Assembly (NCBI GenBank): GCA_041859375.1
Contig: JBHEKP010000289.1
Span: forward strand, 1 to 21,436
Direction of reading: 5' to 3'
DNA length: 21,436 nt
DNA from: JBHEKP01 sp041859375
Lineage (GTDB): Bacteria; Hydrogenedentota; Hydrogenedentia; Hydrogenedentales; CAITNO01
Part shown: positions 7,890 to 15,481 of the stretch, piece by piece
How positions within the stretch are numbered: the first letter of the stretch is position 1
Layout: every line of letters starts with the position of its first letter
Notes under the pieces: model-generated
Seen by the model: only the letters and a program-made list of their open reading frames with translations
What the model was told of the DNA's origin: nothing
The model's database searches: none
Position numbers and translations under genes: made by a program

Positions 7890-9203
7890 TTATTCCGCCA
7901 TGTCGGGAAGGTTAAGGAGAAAACTCCAGGCGGGGACGGCCATGATCTTTCCAACCCCCGGGCTTATCTCCTCCTCGTCATTTTTGGTGACGATGATTGC
8001 GGTTTTCAGGTTTAATTCCGCCATGGCTTCGGCCGCCGCCTCGACCTCCCGTTTTCTGGTGCGCGGATCGGCCAGTGTCTCGCAAACCTGAACCAGCATG
8101 TGCCGGTGACCGCCGGTTGTCACAATAAAGTCCACCTCGCGTCCCGTGCCCGTGCGGTAATAATGAATGTTCGGATATATCCGCCTGAGCGCCATAAACA
8201 CAAGATTCTCCAAAAGATGCCCGGAATTGACCAGCACACCGGAAGACACGGAACCCACAAGGGAATGGTCTACGCAGTAGACTTTTTTTGGATTGGCGTT
8301 TGACCGCGAGAGGGAGGGGTCGAAGAGCCTGACAGTAAAAAGGAAGTAGGCGTCCTCAAGCCATTCCATGCAGTCGGCCACGGATGCTTTTGGAATCTTG
8401 TGGCCGAGCGACTTGAGGTAGCCGGTCAGGCTGTTGACCGAATACAGGGACGCGGTGTTGTCCACCAGCCAGCGCGCCAAATCGGTCACCGCCCTCGGAT
8501 GTGAAAAATCATGACGTTCGACAAGATCCCTGAAAAGGATGGTGTGGAAGTATTCCTGGTGCGTCTTTATGCGCAGGCTGCGGGACAGTTCCGCCACTTC
8601 GGGAAAACCGCCACGCTCCCGGTATTCATCAAAGGCTTTCCGGATCAGGAGACGGTTTCTCGTTGTCAGCGCGCCTTCACAGCGCACCCCCATGCAGTCC
8701 AAATATTCCCGGAAGGAAAAGGGGAAAACCTCCCAGGAAAGGGCGCGGCCGCGCATTTGGGTGGCTATCTCACGGGAAAGCATCCTGGCCGATGAGCCCG
8801 TGAGCCAGACTTGACAATTCTCCGTGCGCATGAGGCGATCCACAAAGGGTTCCCAACCCGTGACAGACTGGATCTCGTCAAAAAAGCAATACACGGTCTC
8901 GGTGTTCTTTTTTTCCGGGTAAATGGAGTAATAGGCATCAAGGACCAGCCCAAGATTGTCCCTGTTCAGCTTGTGCAGACGATCGTCAAAAAAGTTCAGA
9001 TACAGGATGTTTTCCCCTGGAACACCCCCATCCAAAAGTTTCTGGATGATTTGAAACAGGTATGTGGATTTGCCGCTCCGGCGCAACCCGATGCACACCG
9101 AAGCCTTTCCCCGGACTGTTTCAACATGCAGACGCCGGGGCACACCCGTCGCCGGACGGTATTCCTGATGATCGATGATGATTGTTTTTATGGTGTCCAG
9201 CAT
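7890..9203 (-). CDS. AAA_14/DUF4143 family ATPase
   Basis: A 437-residue P-loop ATPase of the widespread AAA_14-DUF4143 type. Walker A is GLRRSGKST (39-47) and Walker B is VYCFFDEIQ (104-112). The sensor region is WLTGSSARML (133-142), followed by the family signature FPFSFREYL (160-168). The C-terminal DUF4143 domain ends in a restriction-endonuclease-like segment with GREVDF (about 354-359) and, after it, a VQVC strand. These proteins are common, patchily distributed and of unknown cellular role. The gene has visibly lower GC than its neighbours, runs against the local plus-strand genes, and has its own promoter inside a palindrome, all consistent with horizontal acquisition. The ribosome site (AAGG about 14 nt upstream) is poorly placed. 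The family call is firm; no biological function is claimed. Confidence 0.92.
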   Translation of the reverse strand: MLDTIKTIIIDHQEYRPATGVPRRLHVETVRGKASVCIGLRRSGKSTYLFQIIQKLLDGGVPGENILYLNFFDDRLHKLNRDNLGLVLDAYYSIYPEKKNTETVYCFFDEIQSVTGWEPFVDRLMRTENCQVWLTGSSARMLSREIATQMRGRALSWEVFPFSFREYLDCMGVRCEGALTTRNRLLIRKAFDEYRERGGFPEVAELSRSLRIKTHQEYFHTILFRDLVERHDFSHPRAVTDLARWLVDNTASLYSVNSLTGYLKSLGHKIPKASVADCMEWLEDAYFLFTVRLFDPSLSRSNANPKKVYCVDHSLVGSVSSGVLVNSGHLLENLVFMALRRIYPNIHYYRTGTGREVDFIVTTGGHRHMLVQVCETLADPRTRKREVEAAAEAMAELNLKTAIIVTKNDEEEISPGVGKIMAVPAWSFLLNLPDMAE

Positions 9204-9239
9204 GACTATTTTTTCTGCCTTCTTTATAATTTAAGCAAC

Positions 9240-9263
9240 AACCGGTAATAAATATTACCGGTT
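9240..9263. promoter_or_regulatory. Perfect palindrome, probable operator
   Basis: AACCGGTAAT (9240-9249) and ATTACCGGTT (9254-9263) form a perfect 10-bp inverted repeat around a 4-nt centre. It overlaps the -10 box of the ATPase promoter, the usual position for a repressor site. A further half-site, ATTACC, lies at 9286-9291. No DNA-binding regulator is encoded next to it. Confidence 0.65.
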
Positions 9264-9280
9264 AATTAGTCAAGTGTCAA
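9252..9280 (-). promoter_or_regulatory. Sigma-70-like promoter of the ATPase gene
   Basis: On the minus strand TTGACA (9275-9280) is separated by exactly 17 nt from TAATAT (9252-9257). The predicted transcript starts near 9245, about 42 nt before the ATPase ATG. The -10 lies inside the 9240-9263 palindrome. Confidence 0.7.
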
Positions 9281-9283
9281 TAA

Positions 9284-9493
9284 AAATTACCAGAATCAGG
9301 GTGCCGGTGGCGTAATTCGGGGCCATTCCGTCGCGATTCCGTGTCAAACCGACAGCCTGTCATCCGGGCAAGGAGCACGGAATCCGTAAACATACTGACA
9401 AAGAAGGGCAGGGGGAAGGATGCAATTTGAAAACCGCTGCTTGCCTGTGCGATTTCCGGCGGGCGCGAAATTTTCCGGGGCCGGGTTTCTTTC
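9284..9493. other. Non-coding spacer between divergent genes
   Basis: The 354-nt gap between the ATPase start and the M24 gene has regulatory sites at both ends. The middle holds no supported gene. It contains ATTCCGT twice (9325-9331, 9336-9342) and an 8-bp inverted match, ATTCCGTG (9336-9343) with CACGGAAT (9376-9383). The short minus-strand frames here lack protein-like character and a ribosome site. Confidence 0.5.
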
Positions 9494-9523
9494 TGGAACC
9501 GTGCCGCGTGTCTCCCATAGAAT
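9494..9523 (+). promoter_or_regulatory. Candidate promoter for the M24/SAM hydrolase pair
   Basis: TGGAAC (9494-9499) and TAGAAT (9518-9523) are 18 nt apart. Transcription from about 9530 would include the AAAGGAG ribosome site near 9541-9547. Confidence 0.38.
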
Positions 9524-9557
9524 CTGCTGCGGCAATTAGAAAAGGAGCCACACAACC

Positions 9558-10754
9558 ATGATGTCGGAAAAGGAACTGTTCGCCGTACGCCAGGCGCTGG
9601 TGCAGACGTATCTCCGCGAGAGGGGCCTTGACGGCGTGCTGCTGTCCCGGTCGGATAATTTCGCCATGGCCACGGGCGGCAGGCGCAATTATATATGGAC
9701 GTATGCGGACTGCGGCGCGAACGCGCTTTACGTGCCGCGTGGGGGAACCGCCTGTTTCGTGGGGGACACCATCGAGAAACCCCGCGCGATGGACGAGGAA
9801 CTGGGCGCGCTGGGCTGCGGCGCGGTGGATTATCTGTGGTTCAAGGGGACGCCCGCGGCCGCGGTGGCGGAAAAGTTCGGCGGCCGCATCGCCTCGGACG
9901 ACGGCTCCATCGGCCCGAACGTGCATGATGATCTTGCGGTTCTCCGGGCGCTTCTCACCGGGACCGAACTTGAGAAGTACCGTGCGCTGGGCCGCCTGGC
10001 GGCTGATGCGATGACGGCGGTGCTGGACGGCGTGGGGGAGGGGATGGCCGAAAACGAGATCGCCGCCGCGGTGGTTGCCGAGGGGCAGCGCCGCGCCTGC
10101 CAGGTGCCTGTGGCCTTGGTGGCCGCCGATGGCCGCATCGCCAAATACCGTCACCCGCTGCCCACCCAGGCTTCCCTGCTGGGTGGCGGAAGTCTCGCTG
10201 AAACAAGGGTTAAAGGCTATGTGATGGTGGTGGGATGCTTTCTGCGCGAGGGGTTGGTGGTTTCGCTGACGCGCTTTAAAAAAGTGGGCCGGCTGGCGGA
10301 GGGTGTTGAGGATGCCTACCGGCGCATTTGCGGGGTGGACGCGCTGATGCAGCAGGCCACGGAACCGGGCCGCACGCTGGGGGACGTTTTTGCGGCCTGC
10401 CAAAAGGCCTATGTGTCCATGGGTTTCCCGGAAAACGAGTGGCACAACCACCACCAGGGCGGCGCGACGGGTTATGCCGGGCGCACCTGCAAGGGCGTTC
10501 CGGAATGCCCCTTCCCCGTGCTGGACACCTTCTGGCCGTCCAGGCTCGCCGAACACTTTGGCATGACGCCCGCCTTCGGCTCCGCCTTCGCGTGGAACCC
10601 CTCGGGTGTTGGCGTCAAGTCGGAGGACACCTTTCTGCTGCTGCCTGACGGCGCCCGCGAAATTGTGTCGCTCACCCCGTCGCTTCCAAGGGTTGATCTC
10701 TCCGGCCTTCCAGGGGTGGACGCCTCCATCGTGAAGTCGGGAATCGCCCCATGA
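9558..10754 (+). CDS. M24 peptidase-fold protein, metal site largely lost
   Basis: 398 residues with the creatinase-type N-terminal domain (about 1-130) and a C-terminal pita-bread domain (about 135-375). Active M24 enzymes (Xaa-Pro peptidases) bind two metals through Asp, Asp, His, Glu, Glu. Here the strand that should carry the two Asp reads VVGCFLREGLVVSLTRF (224-240) with neither Asp. The His region reads HHQGGATGY (298-306), and the usual E-P turn is AWNPS (345-349). Only the final E-D (356-357) is recognisable. M24 proteins with an HHQGG-GY signature and degenerate ligands exist elsewhere and are probably non-peptidase. There is no signal peptide. The AAAGGAG site suits 9558 (the ATG at 9561 is also possible). 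Its TGA overlaps the next ATG, so translation is coupled to the SAM hydrolase. The fold is confident; activity is unknown. Confidence 0.85.
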   Translation: MMSEKELFAVRQALVQTYLRERGLDGVLLSRSDNFAMATGGRRNYIWTYADCGANALYVPRGGTACFVGDTIEKPRAMDEELGALGCGAVDYLWFKGTPAAAVAEKFGGRIASDDGSIGPNVHDDLAVLRALLTGTELEKYRALGRLAADAMTAVLDGVGEGMAENEIAAAVVAEGQRRACQVPVALVAADGRIAKYRHPLPTQASLLGGGSLAETRVKGYVMVVGCFLREGLVVSLTRFKKVGRLAEGVEDAYRRICGVDALMQQATEPGRTLGDVFAACQKAYVSMGFPENEWHNHHQGGATGYAGRTCKGVPECPFPVLDTFWPSRLAEHFGMTPAFGSAFAWNPSGVGVKSEDTFLLLPDGAREIVSLTPSLPRVDLSGLPGVDASIVKSGIAP

Positions 10755-11551
10755 CGGTCCCCGAAAATCCGCCGATCATCACGCTCACCACGGACTTCGG
10801 ACCCGGCGGGCCTTATGCGGCGGCGGTAAAGGGTGTGTTTCGGGCGCATTGCCCCTCGGCGGTGGTGGATGAGTTGAGCCATGACATTGCCCCGTGGGAT
10901 TTGACCGGCGCCGCCCTGTTTTTGGAGGGCGCACTGCCCTGGTATCCACCGGGTTGCATCCATGTGGTGGTGGTGGATCCGGGTGTGGGCACCGGGCGCA
11001 GGCCGGTGGTGGTTTCCGCCGGGGGCAGCCTGCTCGTTGGTCCCGACAACGGCATTTTCTCCCTGCTGCTGCGCCGGATTGGTTTTGACGGGGCTTGGGT
11101 GATTGAACAGTGCCCGCTTTTCCCGGAGAAAATCAGCCCCACCTTTCACGGGCGCGATCTTTTCGCCCCCGCCGCGGCATGGCTGGCCAGGGATAATCCT
11201 CCCGAATCACTCGGATCCGGCGCGGGGGATCTGGTCCAACTGGAAATGCCCTACCCTGTTGTCGGCGCGGAGGGGGAGCTGTCCGGGAAGGTTGTCCATG
11301 TGGACCGGTTTGGCAACTGCATCACAAACATATCGTCGGAAGTCTTCACCGGGGGCCGCGTGCGCGTGGAAGCCAGGGGCGGGCTGCTGGAACTGCCCTT
11401 CTGCCAAACCTACGGCGACGCGCCGCGCGGCACGGCGCTGGCGCTGATTGGAAGCGGCGGCCGTCTTGAGGTGGCGGTGCGCGAGGGGAACGCGTCGGCG
11501 GTGCTGGGAATAGGGGGGGGAACGGCCGTGGTTGTTTACCCAAACCCGTGA
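10751..11551 (+). CDS. SAM hydrolase (adenosine-forming), DUF62 family
   Basis: A 266-residue member of the SAM hydrolase/halogenase (DUF62) family, which uses an activated water or halide to split S-adenosylmethionine to adenosine (or halo-adenosine) and methionine. TLTTDFG (11-17) is the N-terminal signature. VVVDPGVGTGRRPV (73-86) supplies Asp76 and Arg83, and TFHGRDLFAPAAAWLA (131-146) supplies His133. These form the Asp-Arg-His set of the hydroxide-adenosyltransferase branch rather than the fluorinase. GPDNG (97-101) and DRFGNCITNIS near residue 190 match the SAM-binding and C-terminal domains. It starts within the stop codon of the M24 gene (ATGA), so the two are probably made in fixed ratio. 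The physiological role of these hydrolases is still uncertain. Confidence 0.92.
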   Translation: MTVPENPPIITLTTDFGPGGPYAAAVKGVFRAHCPSAVVDELSHDIAPWDLTGAALFLEGALPWYPPGCIHVVVVDPGVGTGRRPVVVSAGGSLLVGPDNGIFSLLLRRIGFDGAWVIEQCPLFPEKISPTFHGRDLFAPAAAWLARDNPPESLGSGAGDLVQLEMPYPVVGAEGELSGKVVHVDRFGNCITNISSEVFTGGRVRVEARGGLLELPFCQTYGDAPRGTALALIGSGGRLEVAVREGNASAVLGIGGGTAVVVYPNP

Positions 11552-11582
11552 CCGCGCGGTTCATGCGGCGGCGGTTGCTTTT

Positions 11583-11592
11583 TTGCTACACT
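11583..11592 (+). promoter_or_regulatory. Extended -10-like box of the ferredoxin reductase gene
   Basis: TTGCTACACT, identical to the box before the helicase gene, lies 46 nt before the ATG in an 87-nt spacer and is preceded by a T-run. No -35 hexamer is clear. Only a weak GGACGGTG ribosome-like site precedes the start. Confidence 0.42.
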
Positions 11593-11638
11593 TGGCCGCT
11601 GTTGCGGGCGGCGCAAACCTTCGGACGGTGAATCAAAC

Positions 11639-13003
11639 ATGACCATGCTGGGCACACACGAGAGACCCCTGCGCGTAGCGGTGATTGGCGCGGGCCCGAG
11701 CGGCTTTTTCGCCGCCGAGTCGCTGCTCCGCTCGCTGGTGCTATGCCGGGTGGACATGTTCGACCGTCTTCCCGCCCCCTACGGGCTGGTGCGCGGCGGC
11801 GTCGCGCCGGATCACCCCAAGATTCGCACCGTCAGCAAGACCTTTGAAAAAACCGCCGACCATGAGCGCTTTTCATATTTCGGCAACGTGACGGTGGGCC
11901 GTGACATCACGGTGGACGAGCTGCGCCGGTTTTATGACGCGCTGCTCTTCACCTGCGGCGCGGAGACCGACAGGCCCATGGGCATCCCCGGCGAGGAGTT
12001 GCCGGGAAGCCACACCGCCACCTCCTTTGTGGGCTGGTACAACGGCCACCCTGATTTCAGGGATTGTGTGTTTGATCTCTCGCAGGAGGCCGTGGTGGTG
12101 GTGGGCATGGGCAATGTCGCCATGGACGTGGCGCGGATTCTCGCCAAACCCGTGGACGAGCTGAGGAACACGGACATTGCGGAGCACGCGCTGGATGTGC
12201 TGGCGGGGAGCCGTGTGCGGGAGATACACGTTGTGGGCCGGCGCGGCGCGGCCCAGGTGAAATTCACCCTCCCCGAACTCAAGGAGATGGGCGAGATCCC
12301 CGGCTGCGCCCCAGTGATTGCCCCCGCCGATCTTGAATACGGCCCCGCCTGCCTGGAGGAAATCAACACCCCGGGCATGAAGCGCATCGCGGAGGTGATG
12401 GAGGAGTACAGCAGGCTCGGCGGGGATGGCGCGGCGCGGCGCGTGCGCTTCCGTTTCCTGCTCAGCCCTGTGGAACTCAGGGGCGGCGGCCGGGTGGAGT
12501 CCGCCGTGTTTGAAAAGAACAGGCTCACCGGACCCGCCTTTGGGCAGAAGGCGCGGGGCACGGGGGAAACGGAGGAAATCCCCTGCGGCCTCGTTTTCCG
12601 CAGTATTGGCTACCGGGGCGTTCCCCTTCCCGGTGTTCCCTTCCACGAGCGGGACGGTGTGTTTCCAAACACGGCGGGCCGCGTCGAGGACAACGGGCGC
12701 ACCCTCCCCGGCCTGTACTGCGCCGGATGGATCAAGCGAGGCCCCTCGGGCATCATCGGCAGCAACAAGCCCGACAGCCTGGAAACGGTGAAAAACATCC
12801 TTTCCGACGCGGTGTCGCTGGCCCCATGCCCGGAACCGGACACGGCCGCCGTGCTGCGCCTGCTTGGGGGGCGGGGGGTGCGCGTGGTTTCCTTTGACGA
12901 CTGGCGAAAAATTGACGCGGCGGAAATCGCCCGCGGCCAGGCGGCGGGAAAGCCCCGCGAACGGTTTACCCGTGTGGATGAGATGCTTGCCGTGCTGGAC
13001 TGA
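11639..13003 (+). CDS. FprA-type ferredoxin/adrenodoxin-NADP+ reductase
   Basis: A 454-residue FAD enzyme of the adrenodoxin reductase family, moving electrons between NADPH and ferredoxin. The FAD-binding loop is GAGPSG (17-22), followed by YGLVRGGVAPDHPKIR (48-63), highly typical of the family. The NADP-binding loop is VGMGNVAMDVAR (155-166), with GRRG (200-203) contacting the 2'-phosphate. AQVKFTLPELKEM and the C-terminal CAGWIKRGPSGIIGSNK motif complete the signature. Length is normal (about 450) and there is no signal peptide, so it is cytosolic. No ferredoxin or cytochrome P450 gene is adjacent, so the partner is unknown. The neighbouring genes are unrelated. Confidence 0.95.
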   Translation: MTMLGTHERPLRVAVIGAGPSGFFAAESLLRSLVLCRVDMFDRLPAPYGLVRGGVAPDHPKIRTVSKTFEKTADHERFSYFGNVTVGRDITVDELRRFYDALLFTCGAETDRPMGIPGEELPGSHTATSFVGWYNGHPDFRDCVFDLSQEAVVVVGMGNVAMDVARILAKPVDELRNTDIAEHALDVLAGSRVREIHVVGRRGAAQVKFTLPELKEMGEIPGCAPVIAPADLEYGPACLEEINTPGMKRIAEVMEEYSRLGGDGAARRVRFRFLLSPVELRGGGRVESAVFEKNRLTGPAFGQKARGTGETEEIPCGLVFRSIGYRGVPLPGVPFHERDGVFPNTAGRVEDNGRTLPGLYCAGWIKRGPSGIIGSNKPDSLETVKNILSDAVSLAPCPEPDTAAVLRLLGGRGVRVVSFDDWRKIDAAEIARGQAAGKPRERFTRVDEMLAVLD

Positions 13004-13021
13004 GTCCGGTCCGTCTCTTTC

Positions 13022-13050
13022 TTGAAGGAATGTCCCCCGCCCCGTATAAT
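13022..13050 (+). promoter_or_regulatory. Promoter of the symporter gene
   Basis: TTGAAG (13022-13027) and a perfect TATAAT (13045-13050) are 17 nt apart. The predicted start near 13057 gives a leader of about 34 nt that includes the AAGGAGG ribosome site at 13079-13085. This is the best plus-strand promoter in the first two thirds of the window. Confidence 0.72.
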
Positions 13051-13090
13051 TTCCCAGGTTTGCGCGGAATTTCCATTTCAAGGAGGCGTG

Positions 13091-14656
13091 ATGGCGGTTG
13101 TGCTCAAGGACGGCTGGGTGACGCGGTTCGGCCTGATCATGGCCATGGCCGGCAATGCGGTGGGGTTGGGCAATTTCCTCCGCTTCCCCGGCAAGGCCGC
13201 GCCCTACGGGGGCGCGTTCATGGTGCCCTATTTCATCACCCTTCTTCTGGTGGGCATACCGATCATGTGGATGGAATGGACCATCGGTCGTCACGGCGGG
13301 GCCTATGGCCACGGGACCACCCCCGGCATGTTCCACCGCATGTGGCGGCATCCCGTGTCCAAATACCTGGGGGTCTTTGGGGTGCTCATCCCCGCCATGG
13401 TTGGCGTCTACTATATTTACATTGAGTCGTGGTCCCTGGGCTACGCATGGGAGACCATGACCGGGGCGTACTGGGGCAAAACGTCGAACAACGAGATGAA
13501 GTCGGTTTTTGCGGGGTACCTGGGCATGAACGGCGGGGCATTGTCCTTTAGCGCCAAAGCCTACTTTTTCTTCCTAATCACCTTTGCGCTGAACATTATC
13601 GTCTTTTCACTGGGCATTTCAAAGGGCATCGAGGTGGTGGCGAAATACTGCATGCCCACGCTGGTCGTGCTCGGGGTGGTTCTGGCGGTGCGGGTGCTCA
13701 CCCTGCCCCCCGTGGAGGGGCGCGGCATCGGCGACGGGCTGGCGCTCATCTGGCGCGTGGACGACTGGACCGTGCTGCTCAAGCCCGACATCTGGCTTTC
13801 CGCCGCCGGGCAGATCTTTTTCACCCTGAGCGTCGGGCTGGGAATGATCCATTCCTATGCGAGCTACCTGAAGAAGCATGAGGACGTCACCCTGAGCGGG
13901 CTCACCGCATGCGGCATGAACGAGCTGGTTGAGGTCATCATCGGCGGCACCATCGCAATCCCCGCGGCGGTGCTTTTCTTCGGTGTGGCCCAGACCCAGG
14001 AAATCGCCCAGGGGGGCACCTTCTCCATCGGTTTCTACGCGCTCCCCGTCATTTTCCAGCAGATGCACGGCGGGCAGTTTTTCGGCACGCTCTGGTTCCT
14101 GCTGCTTTTCCTTGCGGGGCTGACCTCTTCCATGGCGATGTTCACGCCGCTGCTGCTTTTTTTGGAGGACGAACTGCAAGTCAGGCGCCGCCGGGCAGTT
14201 TTTTTCATCGCGGTCACCGTGTTTCTGTTCATGCAGCCGGTGGTGTTTTTCATGCACCACGGGGTGGTGGACGAGTTGGATTACTGGATGGGGGAGATGG
14301 CGCTGGTGCTTTTTGTGGCCATTGAATCGGTGGTGTTCTGCTGGATATTCGGCGTGGAGCGCGGCTGGCGTGAGATGCACCAGGGCGCCGACCTCCAGAT
14401 TCCCCGTGTGTTCTTCCATGTCATGAAGTATGTCACCCCGGTGTTTGTGCTGGTCATCGTGGGTTGGTGGTTTTCAAACAGTTTTCTTGACAAGCTCATG
14501 ATGAAGGGGGTGGATGCCGCCGACAGGCCCTATTTGTGGCTTGCGCGGTGCATGATGCTTTCCATGGCGCTGTTCCTCATCTGGGGCATCCGGCGCGCAT
14601 GGCGCACCCATCCCCGCTATTTTGAGGAAGAGGGGAACGAGGAGGAACGGCCATGA
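13091..14656 (+). CDS. LeuT-like sodium:amino-acid symporter (NSS/SNF family)
   Basis: A 521-residue integral membrane symporter coupling amino-acid uptake to sodium, closely resembling LeuT. An in-frame ATG at 13022 precedes the TATAAT; the ATG at 13091 follows AAGGAGG and is chosen. TM1 GNAVGLGNFLRFPG (21-34) keeps the substrate and Na site residues. TM3 VYYIYIESW keeps the binding Tyr. TM6 FFTLSVGLG matches the LeuT pocket except for Leu at the F259 position. TM7 MNELVEV keeps the Na1 Asn and the Glu equivalent to E290, which makes transport chloride-independent. TM8 AGLTSSMAM keeps Na2 ligands but has Met at the I359 position. Eleven to twelve membrane segments are visible. The pocket is therefore leucine/methionine-like but altered. 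Its stop overlaps the MetS-like gene. Confidence 0.95.
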   Translation: MAVVLKDGWVTRFGLIMAMAGNAVGLGNFLRFPGKAAPYGGAFMVPYFITLLLVGIPIMWMEWTIGRHGGAYGHGTTPGMFHRMWRHPVSKYLGVFGVLIPAMVGVYYIYIESWSLGYAWETMTGAYWGKTSNNEMKSVFAGYLGMNGGALSFSAKAYFFFLITFALNIIVFSLGISKGIEVVAKYCMPTLVVLGVVLAVRVLTLPPVEGRGIGDGLALIWRVDDWTVLLKPDIWLSAAGQIFFTLSVGLGMIHSYASYLKKHEDVTLSGLTACGMNELVEVIIGGTIAIPAAVLFFGVAQTQEIAQGGTFSIGFYALPVIFQQMHGGQFFGTLWFLLLFLAGLTSSMAMFTPLLLFLEDELQVRRRRAVFFIAVTVFLFMQPVVFFMHHGVVDELDYWMGEMALVLFVAIESVVFCWIFGVERGWREMHQGADLQIPRVFFHVMKYVTPVFVLVIVGWWFSNSFLDKLMMKGVDAADRPYLWLARCMMLSMALFLIWGIRRAWRTHPRYFEEEGNEEERP

Positions 14657-14763
14657 CCCCCCTTTCCTGGGTGTACATGATTCTGGTCTGGACGGCCATT
14701 GTCGCCGTGAATGTGTTCTGTTTTTCCCGGATGTTTGGCAAAAACAGGAAAAAGGACAAGTAA
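14653..14763 (+). CDS. MetS-like small subunit of the symporter
   Basis: A 36-residue ORF, beginning MTPLSWVYMILVWTAIVAVN. It has one hydrophobic segment (about residues 5-24) and a strongly basic tail (FGKNRKKDK). It starts inside the symporter stop (ATGA) with a GAGGAGG-type site about 8 nt upstream in the end of that gene. Size, topology and position match MetS, the small membrane subunit required by the NSS methionine/alanine importer MetP of Corynebacterium. It probably sits in the inner membrane with the symporter, aiding its assembly or activity. The identification rests on context and shape, as the family is too short for strong motifs. Confidence 0.8.
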   Translation: MTPLSWVYMILVWTAIVAVNVFCFSRMFGKNRKKDK

Positions 14764-14800
14764 GCGCGGGGAGGGGGCGGAATACACGATTCGCGGGGGC

Positions 14801-14853
14801 GTGTTGCCTTTACACAACAAAAACGGATTTTGAGAACCGTTAACCGGCAACAC
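14801..14853 (+). other. Structured 5' leader of the redoxin gene
   Basis: GTGTTGCC (14801-14808) can pair with GGCAACAC (14846-14853), enclosing AACGG (14822-14826) and CCGTT (14837-14841). TGTTG can instead pair with CAACA at about 14814-14818. The outer right arm ends 2 nt before the GGAG ribosome site. It could modulate translation, or be chance structure. Confidence 0.33.
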
Positions 14854-14866
14854 ACGGAGAATGAAA

Positions 14867-15481
14867 ATGAAGCCCCACACTTCCCTTTTTGGAATCGCAC
14901 TGGTTGTTGCGGCCGTTTTGGCCGGAACCCTCGTCTGGAAGTCAACCGCAATCCCCGCGCTGGCGGCCGCGTCCGTTGGGCAGCCGTTGCCCGCTTTTGA
15001 GCTTTCCGATGTCGGCGGGACAAAGCACTCGCTCGCCCAGTACAAGGGCAGGATCACTGTGATTGAGTTCAGCAACATCAACTGCCCCTATTCCCAGGGT
15101 ACGGATCCACAGCTGATTGCTTTGGCCGCGGCCTATGCGGAGAAGGGGGTGGTGGTGTTGAGCATTGACTCCAACGCGCCCAACTCCACCGACCAAATTA
15201 AAAAGTACGCCGATGAAAAGGGCAAGAATTTCCCCATTTTGAAGGATGAGGGCGCCAAGTACGCGGACACCGTGGCCGCCAAGGTCACCCCGGAAGTGTT
15301 TGTCGTTGACAAGGAGGGCGTGCTTGCCTACCACGGAGCCTTTGACAACCGCACCCAGCCGGACAAGAAGGGCGATGTGGCTTATGTGGAAAATGCGGTG
15401 AAGGCCCTTCTGGAGGGCAAGGCGGTGGAGCCCAAAGAGGTCAAGGCATGGGGCTGCGGCATCAAACGGGCCCCCAAATGA
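14867..15481 (+). CDS. Exported redoxin / peroxiredoxin-like protein
   Basis: 204 residues with a thioredoxin fold of the AhpC/TSA-redoxin type. The ATG at 14861 is only 1 nt from the GGAG site, so the ATG at 14867 (7-nt spacing) is preferred. The N-terminus (about 1-34) is a signal peptide or single membrane anchor, placing the domain in the periplasm. The domain runs from VGQPLPAFELSDVGG to about residue 185. The reactive Cys73 is in FSNINCPYS, without a CxxC pair. A second Cys197 in WGCGIK near the C-terminus resembles the GCSVK ending of related redoxins and may be the resolving thiol. It overlaps the TlpA-like gene and probably exchanges electrons with it or with another envelope thiol reductant. 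A peroxidase role is inferred. Confidence 0.87.
   Translation: MKPHTSLFGIALVVAAVLAGTLVWKSTAIPALAAASVGQPLPAFELSDVGGTKHSLAQYKGRITVIEFSNINCPYSQGTDPQLIALAAAYAEKGVVVLSIDSNAPNSTDQIKKYADEKGKNFPILKDEGAKYADTVAAKVTPEVFVVDKEGVLAYHGAFDNRTQPDKKGDVAYVENAVKALLEGKAVEPKEVKAWGCGIKRAPK

Noticed and set aside
9277..9555. 92-codon minus-strand frame in the intergenic gap
   Set aside because: No ribosome site, unusual composition, and it runs through the ATPase promoter and the M24 promoter region. Treated as non-coding.
11873..13351. 492-codon open frame on the minus strand
   Set aside because: It spans the ferredoxin reductase and the symporter start in antisense, with no protein-like motifs.
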